Below, one piece after another: positions 23,794 through 33,326 of a stretch of DNA of 64,000 bases. This stretch comes from Microglena sp. YARC. Lineage: Eukaryota > Chlorophyta > Chlorophyceae > Chlamydomonadales > Chlamydomonadaceae. Both the position numbers and the translations under genes were made by a program. Within the stretch, counting starts at the first letter, position 1. Every line of letters begins with the position of its first letter. Location: positions 85,405,738 to 85,469,737 of the forward strand of contig CM039463.1 of assembly GCA_022414725.1 (NCBI GenBank), written 5' to 3'. The notes below the pieces were generated by a model. The model ran no database searches. It was not told the origin of the DNA and saw only the letters and a program-made list of their open reading frames with translations.

Positions 23794-26700
23794 TATATAT
23801 ATAAAGAAATCATGGCGGTCGCGGTCGTGATCGTGGTGGTGTCATCATCGCATGCCCACGTGCCATGGGCGTGCAAAGTGTAAACGACTTGCAACCGAAT
23901 TTTCGTACACCCAACTCGCAACTCCCCGCCTAGCGGAATTTCAAATACCAAAACTGCAGATGCGCTAAGCTAAGCGCGCGCGCTCATAGCATGTCCACAA
24001 CTGCCTCCCATACTATGACTTCAAGAAATTTAGAATCAGAAGATCCTCTCCTCGGAGGTCATCAGCTGACCCTCATATGGCTTGGCATGGCGCTCAGAAT
24101 AATAGCTTTCAGTTCTTTGTGGAGGATGCGACCATGATGCATGGCAACGGTCCTAATGGACAGGGGGGCCCGCAACACGGCCAGCCAGCGCTCAAAGCGA
24201 GTTTGCCAGAGCAAGGAAGACAGGGACATAGCCAACAAGCATCGACGTGATGCCCGCGCTGCCCGATCCGAGGAGCTACGTCATGCTGATAATCTCGCAA
24301 GGAGTCAGGATCGAGCTACCGTGCCTGAGGAGGAACACAAAGCTGCTTACCAAGCCAGGAATACTATGCTGCCCAGCCTGAGGAGTTACGCCAGGCTCAT
24401 AATCAAGCCAGACCTTCAGATCGTGATGCTTTTTTTCTCCGTCTGCGAGCGTTGCCACCATTCATCTCACGAATGCACACTTTTACCATGCCATCGCATC
24501 ACATTCGTCATGATTGGCATCCAGTTGTTGCGAATAATTAACTTTCTCAACATCGCCATGGCCATTCCGTCCCCCTGCACACTCTCGCGCTTGCCACGCT
24601 CATCCCATCTTTGCAAGCTCTTTTCGTTGTATCGAATATCCTGAAGTACGATGCTGCGATTTTTGCTGTTCTGTGTGTTGACCGAGTATCGACCAGCAAT
24701 ATTCCTAACCACGATATATCTAGGGATCGGCAACTAATATTAGTGGGGAAAAAACTAATATTATATAATATTAAACTAATATTAGTTCAATATTAGTCAG
24801 ATTTAGTTGTCCAAATCATTTTTTTGAAAAAATAACCATATATGTTTGAACATAAGTAAGCCTTTAATGGAGCCGGATTTTGTTGGGAGCCAATCTGGAT
24901 GCTCCCCAAAATAAAACAAAGCATTTGAAACGCGGAAACGGAAAAGCGGAACTATCGTATGAAGAGGCCCGTGGCCGAATGCTCAATCAACATTGTGGCC
25001 GAGCATTGTAAGTTGAGGCAAAATAGGTAGTGTAGCAAAGCTGTGTCTAAATCACTGTAGAAAGCTACAAGCACCTTCCGGGCAGCTCTGGTGCACTAGC
25101 TCTGGTTTTAATAGCGATAGAAAGTTAATTATGCAAGTTTTTTTTTTAAGTAGCTGCCCATTCTGTTTATCTATGGGACATGCCCTCCATACATCAAAGG
25201 GGAAATCTGCTGCTCAGAGTTGGCTCCACGAGATTATAGAGTGGTGGTGGAGGGGTGATCAGGAGCTGTGTGTGTTTGGGTGTGCATTTGCATGTGTGTA
25301 TGTGTGTGTTTGTATGTGTGTTTTTGTCTATGCGCGTTTGTCTGTATGTGTTTGTATGTATGTGTTTGTGTGTGTGTTTGTTTGTGTGTGTGTTTGTATC
25401 ATTGTATGTGTTTGTGTGTGTGTGTGTTTGCGCGCGTTGGTATGTGTGGTTGTGTGTGTATGAACGTGTTTGTGTGCGTTTGTATCATTGTATGTGTGTG
25501 TGTGTATGTGTGTGTGTGTGTGCGCGCGTGTGTATGTGTGTGTATGTATGTGTGTGTTTGTATGTGCTTGTGTATGTGTGTGTGTGTGTGTGTGTGTGCG
25601 CACGCGTTTGTATGCGTGCATGTGTTTGTGTGTGTGTTTGTCTGTATCATTGTATGTGTTTATGTGTGTGTGCGTTTGTATGTGTGTCAGTGTGTGTGTT
25701 TGTCTGTGTGTGTTAGTATGTGTGTATGTGTTAGTGTGTGTGTACATTTGTATTTGTCTGTGACAGTGTTCTTGGAGGGGGAGTTCCCAGCTGTCCTAGA
25801 CCTCGTGTTCTTGGAGGGGGAAGCCCCATCTGCCCCATCCATGATGATCAAGTTTGGGCCGTCCTCCGTCCTGCTGGTCCCAGCAACCGTGCAAGATTCC
25901 TTGTGCTGCTTGGTTGTCTGGTGGGGGTTCGAGGCGGAGTATTGGTTATTGCACCGCTTGCAAAACAACACGCAAGCCTTGAGCGAGAGTGCCTGGGCTC
26001 TCACTGAGGGCCACTTCGAACACGTTGTGGTAGGTGAACTTGTCCCGGTCTAGGTGGGCTAGCAGCACCTCCGGCTTCCGCAACGTGATGTCGTGTTGCT
26101 GCATTCCACCATCGTCCAGTTGGCTCTGAAGCATTCTACCGCGCTTGATCGCCCTGGGCTTCGGCGGTAGCATATCGCTGTCACGCACAAATATAAACGA
26201 AACTAATCTAACGCGCGTTGCCTAGGCAAGCTGCGAAGCTGCGATATGGTAGGAAGCTGCGTGTAGAATGAAAGCGCAATGCCGCGAGAAGAAAGAAATG
26301 AAGAAAAGGAGAAACGCCCCCGAAGTACAGGCAGTACAAATTCGACTAATATTATCTAATATTATATAATAAAAATTTATATAACATAGCCGATCCCTTG
26401 ATATATCGCGCACGCGCAATATATAATGTTTATTCCCGTGTCCAACGCGCCCCCGGGTGTGGGTAATGTTTCCAGGTTCCCAAATGCTACACCTGGGCAT
26501 CGGGCGCCATGATGTTTAATGTTTCCACCTTCACAAATGCTACACCTGGGCATCGGGCGCCACGATTTTTAATGTTTCCACAATACGAAGGCATCGCGCG
26601 CTTTCACCAGCAAGTTGGTCAGGTGGCCCCTGGGCAATAGCCACGTGGCCACTGGGCACGCTACGACGGTCCACCAGCTTCGAAAATATGACAGCTCGAG

Positions 26701-27450
26701 CTCAGCTGCTGCGGTCAATATGAAAGGGAATATGAAAGGTAAATATGAAAGGTGGGTAGGAAAGGGAAACGAGGTAACTGCAGCCTTTTTTTGCCTGCCC
26801 GATACTAGAATCGGGCAAGCCAAAAAGGCTGCCCGATTTTTAATGTTTCCACCTCCCCAAATGCTACACCTGGGCATCGGGCGCCACGATTTTTAATGTT
26901 TCCATCTTGTAAAATGCTATACCTGGGCATCGGGCGCCCGATTTTTAATGCTTATGCTCAAATCCTTAGGAATATCACTGGTATCGACTAGGGCACTGCA
27001 CGAGAAGAAGAAGCTGCAGGTTTGTAGCCATGCAATTGCACCGGTCCGGTGTTCTCGGGGTGATCGGAATCTGAGCGTTCGCAATGTTTGTAGGTTCAAA
27101 GCACAGCGGGCCCCTCTTTCTGCTCGATTGAATCCCACAGGGTGAAGTGAAGGGTACGAGGTAGGGAGAAGAAGATTGTGTGTGCGTGTTGGTGGTTGGG
27201 GGAATGGAAGGTGGTGGGGGTTAAGGGGAGAGAAAGAGAGTGTGTGTGGATGGGTTGGGGTGAGGGTAGGGAGAGTCAGGATGGGAGAAGGGGGGATGGT
27301 GTGCGTGTATGAGAGCGGTGGGAGGCCACAGCTGAAGCAGAAGGGAAATAGGTGGGGAGACGAGGTGTGTGTGTGTGGGTTTGGGGGGAGAGGCAGGGGA
27401 GCGTCGAGCGAGGGCAGAGATGGCTGAATATCTTGACTGTGTGTAAAGGA

Positions 27451-27484
<34 letters not shown>

Positions 27485-27611
27485 GGGCATACAAAGGCGT
27501 TACCCGTTCTGTAAACCCAGACCAGACTAGGACCCATGGCCTGGGTGAGGGTGGGGAGTGCCACCGGCCACACGGGCTACTGTAGTTGTAATAATAATAA
27601 GAAGAAGAAGA

Positions 27612-27683
<72 letters not shown>

Positions 27684-27763
27684 GGGTAAAGGGGGGGGCA
27701 AGACTAAAGTTATCAGACCGCATCATCAGAAGTTGTTATTTTTCACCCCTGAGACCCCCCCCC

Positions 27764-27796
<33 letters not shown>

Positions 27797-30700
27797 TGAG
27801 GCCTCATACCAGGACACCCAGGATGTAACATGTAGTGAAAGCAGGGTCCCATGCGCAACAGCTCGCCAAAGGTCTTTCCAGCCATTGCAACCAAAATATT
27901 AAAATATCAAGTTTGAACAAAGTTATTCAGTTTTTAGTCCTTTTGCAACTTTTTTGGGCGCTCCGTAGTCTGTACCCTTGGAAGAGATCACCCGGGTACG
28001 GCAAATAACTGAGGGCGTTATCTATCTGTCTATCTATCATTATCATAACCGGCATAATTTAATTTACTCCAATTATATTCTGGGGCCTCGTGTGGTGGTG
28101 GTGGGTGAATGTGTGTGTGGGAGGGGGTGGGTGGTGGTGGCTGGGGGGGGGGGGGGGGGGCTTGACCCAGGGCCGACTGCTTTAGGAACCTCGCTGGGGA
28201 CCGGAATTCAGAACGCGCATCCAACCGGCTCGCGCTTCGGTGCTCGAAGCAGGTGCGAAAGGTCTAGGTGGCGTCCAGCGTGGATGTACCTCCCACGACA
28301 TCCGCCAATTACACCCTGGGTGTTATTGGTGCCCTGATCAATTGTCAACCTCACCTGCTCACTACCCCTACACCCCTCACCACCCACCAACATACCCCCT
28401 CATCACCTCTCAACCACCCACTCCCTCACCACCCACCCTGTCAACATCCACCATATACCCCCTCACCACCCTCACCCACCTTCCCCTCACCACCCTCATG
28501 CAACCACCCCCTCACCACCCTCACCCACCTTCCCCCTCACCCCTCTCATGCAACCACCCCTCACCACCCCACCCACCCACCCGCCCACGCATCACCCCTG
28601 ACCACCTTCCCCCACAGGTCGGGATTGACAAGGTTGAACGCCATCTCCGCATGTACGCAACCAGGTCGTGCTTGACTGCAGCCGACTCAGGCAGCCAGCC
28701 TCTCCCGCCTCGCTACCCCTCCACCCACCCACCCCTCACCCACCACGCATCACCCCTGACCACCTCCCCCACAGGTCGGGATTGACAAGGTTGAACGCCG
28801 AATCTCCGCATGTACCAACCAGGTCGTGCTTGATTGCAGCCGCACTGAGGCAGCCAGCCTCTCCCCCTCGCTACCCTCCACCCACCCACCCCCTCACCCA
28901 CCCACGCATCACCCCTGACCACCTCCCCCACAGGTCGGGATTGACAAGATTGAACGCCATCTGCGCATGTACCAACCAGGTCGTGCTTGACTGCAGCCTC
29001 ACTCAGGCAGCCAGCCTCTCCCGCCTCGCTACCCCTCCACCCACCCACCCCCTCACCCACCCACGCATCACCCCTGACCACCTCCCCCACAGGTCGGGAT
29101 TGACAAGGTTGAACGCCATCTCCGCATGTACCAACCAGGTCGTGCTTGACTGCAGCCGCACTGAGGCAGCCAGCCTCTCCCCCCTCGCTAACCCCTCCAC
29201 CCACCCACCCCTCACCCACCCACGGCATCACCCCTGACCACCTCCCCCACAGGTCGGGATTGACAAGATTGAAACGCCATCTGCGCATGTACCAACCAGC
29301 GTCGTGCTTGACTGCAGCCTCACTCAGGCAGCCAGCGCCATCTCCCGCCTCGCTACCCCTGCCCACCGCACCACCCCTCAAGCACACCCTCGCTATCACC
29401 CCTGACCACCTCCCCCACAGGTCGGGATTGACAAGAAGATCTTGAACGCCATCTCCGCAATGTACCAAACCAGGTTCGGTGCTTGACTGCAGCCGCACTG
29501 AGGCAGCCAGCCTCTCCCCCCTCCTCCTCCGCTACCCCTCCACCCACCCACCCCCTCACCCACCCATGGCATTCCCCCCCTGACCACCCTCCCCAACAGG
29601 TCGGGATTGACAAGATTAAACGCCATCTGCGCATGTACCAACCTGCTAATTGCTTGACTGCAGCCCCCACTGAGGCCAGCAAGCCTCCTCCCACCCTCGC
29701 TACCCCTCCACCACCCCCTCACCCCACCCAACGATCACCCCTGACCAACCTCCCCACACAGTCGGTGCATAATTTGACTGTACAAGATTGAACGCCAGTC
29801 TCTGGATGTACCAACCTATGTGGTGCTTGAATGCAGCCGCACTGAGGCAACCAGCCTAACCCCCCTTGCTGCATGCACTACGCTTGAAAAGCTGACGTGC
29901 AGCTGGCTCAACAACCTGTCCAGTCTATCAGGTGCGCGACAAAAGCTTGCCGGAAAGCATGCAAGGGGAGAGAGGACTATGGGTGGGGTGGGAAGGGGGT
30001 GCGGTGGGTATGGGTGGTGGGAGGGAGTGCGCATGAAAGGTGAGGGAGAGTGTGGGTGGGGTGGGAGGGGGTGTTGCGGTGGGAAGGGGGAGGGGGAGGG
30101 GGGATGGTCCTAGTAGCTGGATCAAATACATGTCCACTCTATTAGATGAGTGACAAAGTTTGGAACCATGAAAAGGGAGGGAGAGTATAAGGTGGGGTAG
30201 GGGTAGGGAAGGGGCGCAGGTGGAGAGGGTGGTTGTGTGGGAGGGGGGGAAGGGTCTTGTAGCTGGCTTCACAAAACCTGTTCAGTTTTATCAGGTGTGC
30301 GACAAAGCTTTGGAAGCATGAAAAAGGGAGGGAGAGTATAAGTAGGGTAGGGTAGGGGAAGGGGCGCGGTGGAGAGGGGTGGAGTGGGAGGGGGGAAGGG
30401 TCTTAAAGCTGGCTCAAAAACCTGTTCAGTTCATCAGGTGTGCGACAAAGCTTCGGAAGCATGAAAAGGGAGGGAGAGTATAAGTGGGGTAGGTAGGGAA
30501 GGGGGCGCGGTGGAGAGGGGTGGAGTGGGAGGGGGGAAGGGTCTTGTAGCTGGCTCAAAAACCTGTTCAGTCTATCAGGTGTGCGACAAAGCTTCGGAAG
30601 CATGAAAAGGGTGGGAGGGGGAGGGAGGGAGGGGTTGGGGTGGGAGCTGGGTGGGGTGGGACATCCCATTTGCTGTTGATCTCATCTGTCGTCTATCATT

Positions 30701-32453
30701 CTCATCCCATCTCTTTACCATCTCATCTCACCTCCCTCTCCTCTGTACCCATGGATCCCACCCAGTCTCACCCAGCTGAAATGCAGCCACACGGCCGTCT
30801 CTGACCTCAGATCCCCTCTCATGTCTAACAGTGTCATCCCACCTCGTCCCATTACCATCTCGTCTCCACATTTGAGAGAGCATTTCAAACGTTAAGGCTC
30901 TAGTTAAGGTGTTATAGCTTGAGCTATAAAGCAAAATAGAGTCTCACCTCCCTCTCCTCTGTACTTGTGTTACATGGATCCCACCAAGTCTCACCCAGTT
31001 GAAATGCAGCCACACGGCCGTCCCTGACCTCACATCCCCTTTCCTGTCTAACAGTGTCATCCCACCTCGTCCCATTATATTACCATCTCGTCTCACCTGC
31101 CCTCTCCTATGTACTTGTGCTACAGGGATCCTACCTAGGCTCACCCACTTGAAATGCAGCCACACGGCCATCTCAGACCTCACGTCCCTCTTCTCTTGTC
31201 TAACATTGTCCATCCCCCTCGTCCATTACCATCTTGTCTCCATATTTGAGAGAGCACTTTAAACGTTAAGGCCCTAGTTAAGGCCCTAGTTAAGGGGTTA
31301 TAGCTTGAGCTATAAAGCAAAATAGAGTCTCACCTGCCCTCTCCTCTGTTCTTGTGTTACCGGGATCCCACCCAGTCTCACCGAGTTGAAATGCAGACAC
31401 ACAGCCGTCTCGGACCTCACATCCCCTCCCATGTCTAACATTGCCATCCCACCTCGTCCCATTACCATCTCGTCTCACCTTCCCTCTACTCTGTACTTGT
31501 GCTACACAGATCCTACCTAGGCTCACTGAGTTGAAAAGCAGCCACACGGCTGCCTCACCCAGTCTCTCAAACCTCACATCCTTTCTCCTGTCCAACATTG
31601 CCATCCCACCTCATCCCATTACTATCTCGTCTCACCTACCATCTCCTCTTTGCCGGTTACAGGTATCCACCACCAGTCTCACGAGTTAAAATGCAGCCAC
31701 ACAGCTGTGTCGGACCTCTCCCCTGTCTCAGCGTGCCGTGGCCTACGTGTTCTCAGCTGCTTAGTATCCGACATAACCAATCTATTCCCCCTGGCTGGTC
31801 TCACCTGGCTTCAGGAGCTTGACTTTAGCAGTACAGGCATCTTGGACTTGGCCCCCCTGAGTGGCTGTACAGCTCTACAGGAGATCTCGTTCATTAACAC
31901 AGATGTCGTGGACTTAGCCCCCCTGGCCGAGTGCCGGGCCCTGACCAGCTTGTACTGCAGCAGTACTGGGGTTTCAGATCTGACCCCGATCTCAGGCTGC
32001 CAAACCTTGAAGCTCCTGTCATGCTTCAACACCTTGGTTAATAAAATCCCTGACGACTGTGCCTCTCTGAATGCGCTGTACTGCTTCGACACCTCCGTGG
32101 TAGACCTCCAGCCCCTGGCCCACAGCTGTTCACTACAACTCCTGGACTGTAGACGCACCGCAGTGTCCGACTTAGGCCCCCTCCAGGGCTGTACAAGTCT
32201 GGAGGATTTGGACTGCAGCCACACACTGGTCTCTGACCTCACGCCTCTTTCCGCTTGCAAGGGCCTGCTCTTACTGCGATGCAATAGCACAAAGGTGCAG
32301 GACCTCTCCCCCCTAGCTTCGTGTACGCTGTTGAAGAAGGTGCACTATGACGACACCTGCGTCACCGACCTGGCCCCCCTTGCAGTCTGCCCCAAACTGG
32401 TCTCCTTGATCCCCATCAAGGACCAGGACGCATTGCCTGCCCTCCCTCCCTAA
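19360..32453 (+). CDS. F-box / leucine-rich-repeat protein
   Basis: Exon 1 is 19360-19910 and the last exon 31663-32453 (stop TAA); a middle exon ends at 29931 with its start uncertain (about 29762). Residues 3-35 (LPEDLRQKVLAHLTDKNPVR...CRTL) resemble an F-box, the Skp1-binding motif of SCF ubiquitin ligases. The rest is leucine-rich repeats of about 22-23 residues with the pattern L..L.CS.T.V.DL.PL..C, close to the SDS22/internalin type, which form a curved binding surface. F-box plus LRR suggests a substrate adaptor; the target cannot be inferred. The start at 19360 is chosen because only this copy continues into the LRR region. Phases fit (2 nt, then 1 nt) using the consensus middle exon, but the last genomic copy of it carries indels and a stop, so the gene is either damaged there or the sequence is wrong. 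Confidence 0.8.
19985..20270 (+). repeat. Two extra copies of the F-box gene exon 1 donor edge
   Basis: About 19999-20090 and 20169-20262 repeat the last about 80 coding bases of exon 1 (GACTGCAGCAACACAGGGG to CAATGTCGCAA) with the donor GTATGTGCTG and adjacent intron. So three donors lie in series, period about 170 bp. Confidence 0.9.
20348..20437. repeat. (AAG)n and (ATG)n trinucleotide array at a Helitron 5' end
   Basis: GAAGAAG passes into ATGATG and ends ATAA just before the Helitron 5' end TCTATATATATAAAG at 20438. Confidence 0.95.
20438..21962 (+). mobile_element. Helitron 1 (non-autonomous, about 1.5 kb)
   Basis: The 5' end TCTATATATATAAAGAAAT follows an A. The 3' end has the hairpin GTGTGGCC-ACC-GGCCACAC and, 12 bp later, CTAG followed by T. 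5' TC, 3' CTRR with a nearby hairpin and insertion between A and T are the established Helitron marks. The internal part shares the repeated GGTCGTGGTCGTGGTGGT start and the G-rich 3' half with Helitrons 2 and 3. No helicase domain is seen. Confidence 0.8.
21963..22034. repeat. (TAA)n-type array between Helitrons 1 and 2
   Basis: TAATAATAATAAACG and related TAA/ATAC units fill the 72 bp between the 3' end of one Helitron and the 5' end of the next. Confidence 0.9.
22035..23414 (+). mobile_element. Helitron 2 (about 1.38 kb)
   Basis: Starts TCTATGTATATAAAGAAAT and ends with hairpin GTGGCC-ACC-GGCCAC and CTACCGTACTAG. It carries a degenerate coding segment (22350-22860) and a G-rich 3' half with GGGCGTTACCCGTTCTGTAA shared with Helitron 3. 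Confidence 0.85.
22350..22860 (+). pseudogene. Degenerate coding remnant in Helitron 2
   Basis: One frame reads as a charged A/R/E-rich stretch (RSKRACLSKEDREIANKRRR..., then ...EEEHEAANQARREDYAAQPEE) with a TGA inside. It continues into LRALPSFISRTRNFAMPSHH and a piece ending LIPSLQALF before a stop. Such R/E/A-rich leaders and a P..LQ.L segment occur in the N-terminal part of Helitron Rep/helicase proteins, so I infer a remnant of that region. No Rep HUH motif or helicase motif is present. The equivalent stretch in Helitron 3 (24141-24650) lacks this TGA. Confidence 0.45.
23415..23791. repeat. (TAA)n-rich array between Helitrons 2 and 3 (about 380 bp)
   Basis: Almost entirely TAA, TGA, AAG and TAAACA units, giving artificial Asn/Ile-rich frames. 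It separates the CTAG of Helitron 2 from the TATATATAAAGAAATCATGG start of Helitron 3. Confidence 0.95.
24141..24650 (+). pseudogene. Degenerate coding remnant in Helitron 3
   Basis: Same charged leader as in Helitron 2 ([20 protein letters not shown], then HRRDARAARSEELRHADN...), here open across the point where Helitron 2 has TGA, but shifted after YQARNTMLPS. It ends at the hAT insertion. Inferred as the N-terminal part of a Helitron protein; no catalytic motif is left. Confidence 0.4.
25260..25760. repeat. (TG)n-rich tract, about 500 bp
   Basis: TGTGTG with frequent TTTG, TATG and ATCATTG interruptions, including a repeated TTTGTATCATTGTATGTG. Its Cys/Val-rich and Thr/His-rich frames are artefacts. 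It lies in the inner hAT element. Confidence 0.95.
25760..26188 (-). pseudogene. hAT transposase N-terminal fragment with BED-like zinc finger
   Basis: One frame from 26188 reads MLPPKPRAIKRGR... to FEVALSESPG and stops at 25946. A second frame continues with ALSLKACVLFCKRCNNQYSA, then H...H and C residues spaced as C-x2-C...H-x(n)-C. This looks like the BED-type finger at the N-terminus of hAT transposases. The switch between frames implies an intron or a frameshift near 26010. The RNase H-like core and the dimerisation domain are absent. Confidence 0.5.
26450..26950. repeat. Short subrepeats (about 60 bp) in the outer hAT element
   Basis: TTAATGTTTCCACCT followed by AAATGCTACACCTGGGCATC and GGGCGCCACGA occurs at about 26465, 26520, 26845 and 26900, interrupted by 26580-26835, which includes a GCCCGAT-ACTAGA-ATCGGGC hairpin. 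Confidence 0.75.
27589..27685. repeat. (TAA)n array after Helitron 3
   Basis: TAATAATAATAAG, AAG units and TAA run up to ACGGGT. Same arrangement as after Helitrons 1 and 2. Confidence 0.9.
28618..29830 (+). repeat. Eight tandem copies (about 158-175 bp) of the F-box gene exon 2 acceptor edge
   Basis: Each starts with acceptor CCCCCACAG and the coding run encoding SGLTRLNAISAC, then an LRR segment VVLDCS.TEAASLSPLA, then C-rich intron. Starts: about 28618, 28775, 28933, 29093, 29252, 29420, 29600 and 29762. The first copies are nearly identical. The last four carry many one-base insertions, including the only one joined to the rest of exon 2. Confidence 0.9.
29890..30620 (+). repeat. Five tandem copies of the F-box gene exon 2 donor edge
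   Basis: The last coding bases (AGCTGGCTCAACAACCTGTC, then CAGTCTATCAG) with donor GTGCGCGACAAAG and about 100 bp of G-rich intron recur at about 29900, 30112, 30262, 30408 and 30545. Copies differ by small indels. Confidence 0.9.
30720..31700 (+). repeat. Six tandem copies of the F-box gene exon 3 acceptor edge
   Basis: Acceptor, coding start (encoding SLTELKCSHTAVSDL) and upstream intron recur at about 30755, 30985, 31140, 31370, 31515 and 31663. Two copies include an extra inserted block ATTTGAGAGAGCATTT with TATAGCTTGAGCTATA palindrome (30870-30940 and 31240-31320). Only the last reads on to the stop codon. Confidence 0.9.
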
Positions 32454-32745
32454 GCCTAGTGCAACGCTCCCTGCACCATGACGACATCATGGTAACTGAC
32501 TGCCTCCCCTGCATCCTGCCCCACGTGGTCTCCTTGGTCGCCATCACCATCTGATTGGGACCCGGTAGCATTGAACGCCCGCCTGCCCTCCCTCCCTAAG
32601 CCCAGTGCAGCGCTCCTTGCACCATGACAACACCATGGTCACCGACCTGGCCCCCCTGGCAGTCTGCCCCCCACATGGTCACTGACCTGGCCCCCTAGCA
32701 ATCTGCCCCACATGGTCACTGACATGGCCCCCCTGGCAGTCTGCA
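32454..32745 (+). repeat. Degenerate copies of the F-box gene's stop-codon edge
   Basis: CTGCCCTCCCTCCCTAAGCC (last codons and stop) and the preceding CACCGACCTGGCCCCCCT segment recur two to four times after the stop at 32453, in scrambled partial form. This is the same edge-copying seen at splice sites, here at the 3' end of the coding region. Confidence 0.8.
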
Positions 32746-32884
32746 GCTTTTGGGATTGGATTTTTATATTATTAGCAGTTGTGCTACATGTAGCACCATG
32801 AAGAAAACCCTGAGCCAGATATTAAGCTTGGCTGTGTTAGTTAGGGGTATTGGTGAATGTTCGTTTGGTCGAGGGTCAGTATCT

Positions 32885-33326
32885 CCCAAAAGAGTAGGCA
32901 CACATAGGGAAATACTGGGTTCAGTCGGATGCTGCTGGTAAAATGGAATAACTAATACAGAAGGATAGTAGTGCCAAGAGATTAAGTATAAAGAAGCACC
33001 TACACCGATGAGATGAGGACCTGATGACAGGCTGAATGGGGGAGGCAGTGAGCTGTTATGGAAACAAAGCCTCCCAACTAACTAAGCAACAGCCATAGGA
33101 GATAGCTATGGCTGGTGCTCAGTTAGTTGGGAGGCTCTGTTTCCATTACGGCTCACTGACTCCCCCATTCTGTCAGTCATCAGGTCCTCATCTCATCGGT
33201 GTAGGTGCTTATTTATACTTAATCTCTTGGCACTACTGTCCTTCTATATTAGTTATTCCATTTTACTAGCAGTATCCACATAAGCCCAATATTTCCCTAA
33301 GTGCACCTACTCTTTTGTAGGATTAG
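32885..33326. repeat. Foldback element, nearly perfect palindrome of about 440 bp
   Basis: Arms 32885-33104 and 33111-33326 are reverse complements with few changes (ACACCGATGAGATGAGGACC versus GGTCCTCATCTCATCGGTGT). The centre is about 33105-33110. No coding region. A foldback transposon or a MITE-like hairpin is most likely. Confidence 0.85.

Larger units (their letters stand above)
24721..26399. mobile_element. Inner hAT element nested in the outer one
   Basis: Ends TAGGGATCGGCAACTAATAT and GCCGATCCCTT, flanked by a perfect 8-bp duplication GATATATC (24713-24720 and 26400-26407). The TAGGGAT start resembles classical hAT ends. It contains a minus-strand BED-finger-like remnant, a TG-rich microsatellite and AT-rich subterminal TAATATTAG repeats. 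Confidence 0.85.
24694..26980. mobile_element. Outer hAT-like element inserted in Helitron 3
   Basis: Ends CAGCAATATTCCTAA and TTAGGAATATCACTG are inverted repeats (13 of 15). They are flanked by a perfect 8-bp duplication GTATCGAC (24686-24693 and 26981-26988). An 8-bp duplication with a CAG-starting TIR is typical of hAT transposons. Without the nested element it is about 600 bp and holds short subrepeats, no gene. Confidence 0.85.
23792..27588 (+). mobile_element. Helitron 3, interrupted by nested hAT elements
   Basis: The 5' end is ATATATATAAAGAAATCATG (the TC is lost) and the 3' end GCCACCGGCCACACGGGC then CTACTGTAGTTG, with GTTG where the family has CTAG. The Helitron sequence breaks at GTATCGAC (24686-24693) and resumes at the same 8 bases (26981-26988), showing a later insertion. 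Joined over this gap it aligns end to end with Helitron 2. Confidence 0.8.

Noticed and set aside
23383..23951. Asn-rich or Ile-rich frames
   Set aside because: By-product of TAA/ATA trinucleotide arrays between Helitrons.
25260..25760. Cys/Val-rich and Thr/His-rich open frames
   Set aside because: Translation of a TG dinucleotide tract; several overlapping frames are equally open.
28713..29731. Minus-strand open frames across the exon 2 copies
   Set aside because: Antisense shadows of the repeated LRR exon; no domain, and the sense strand has the splice sites.
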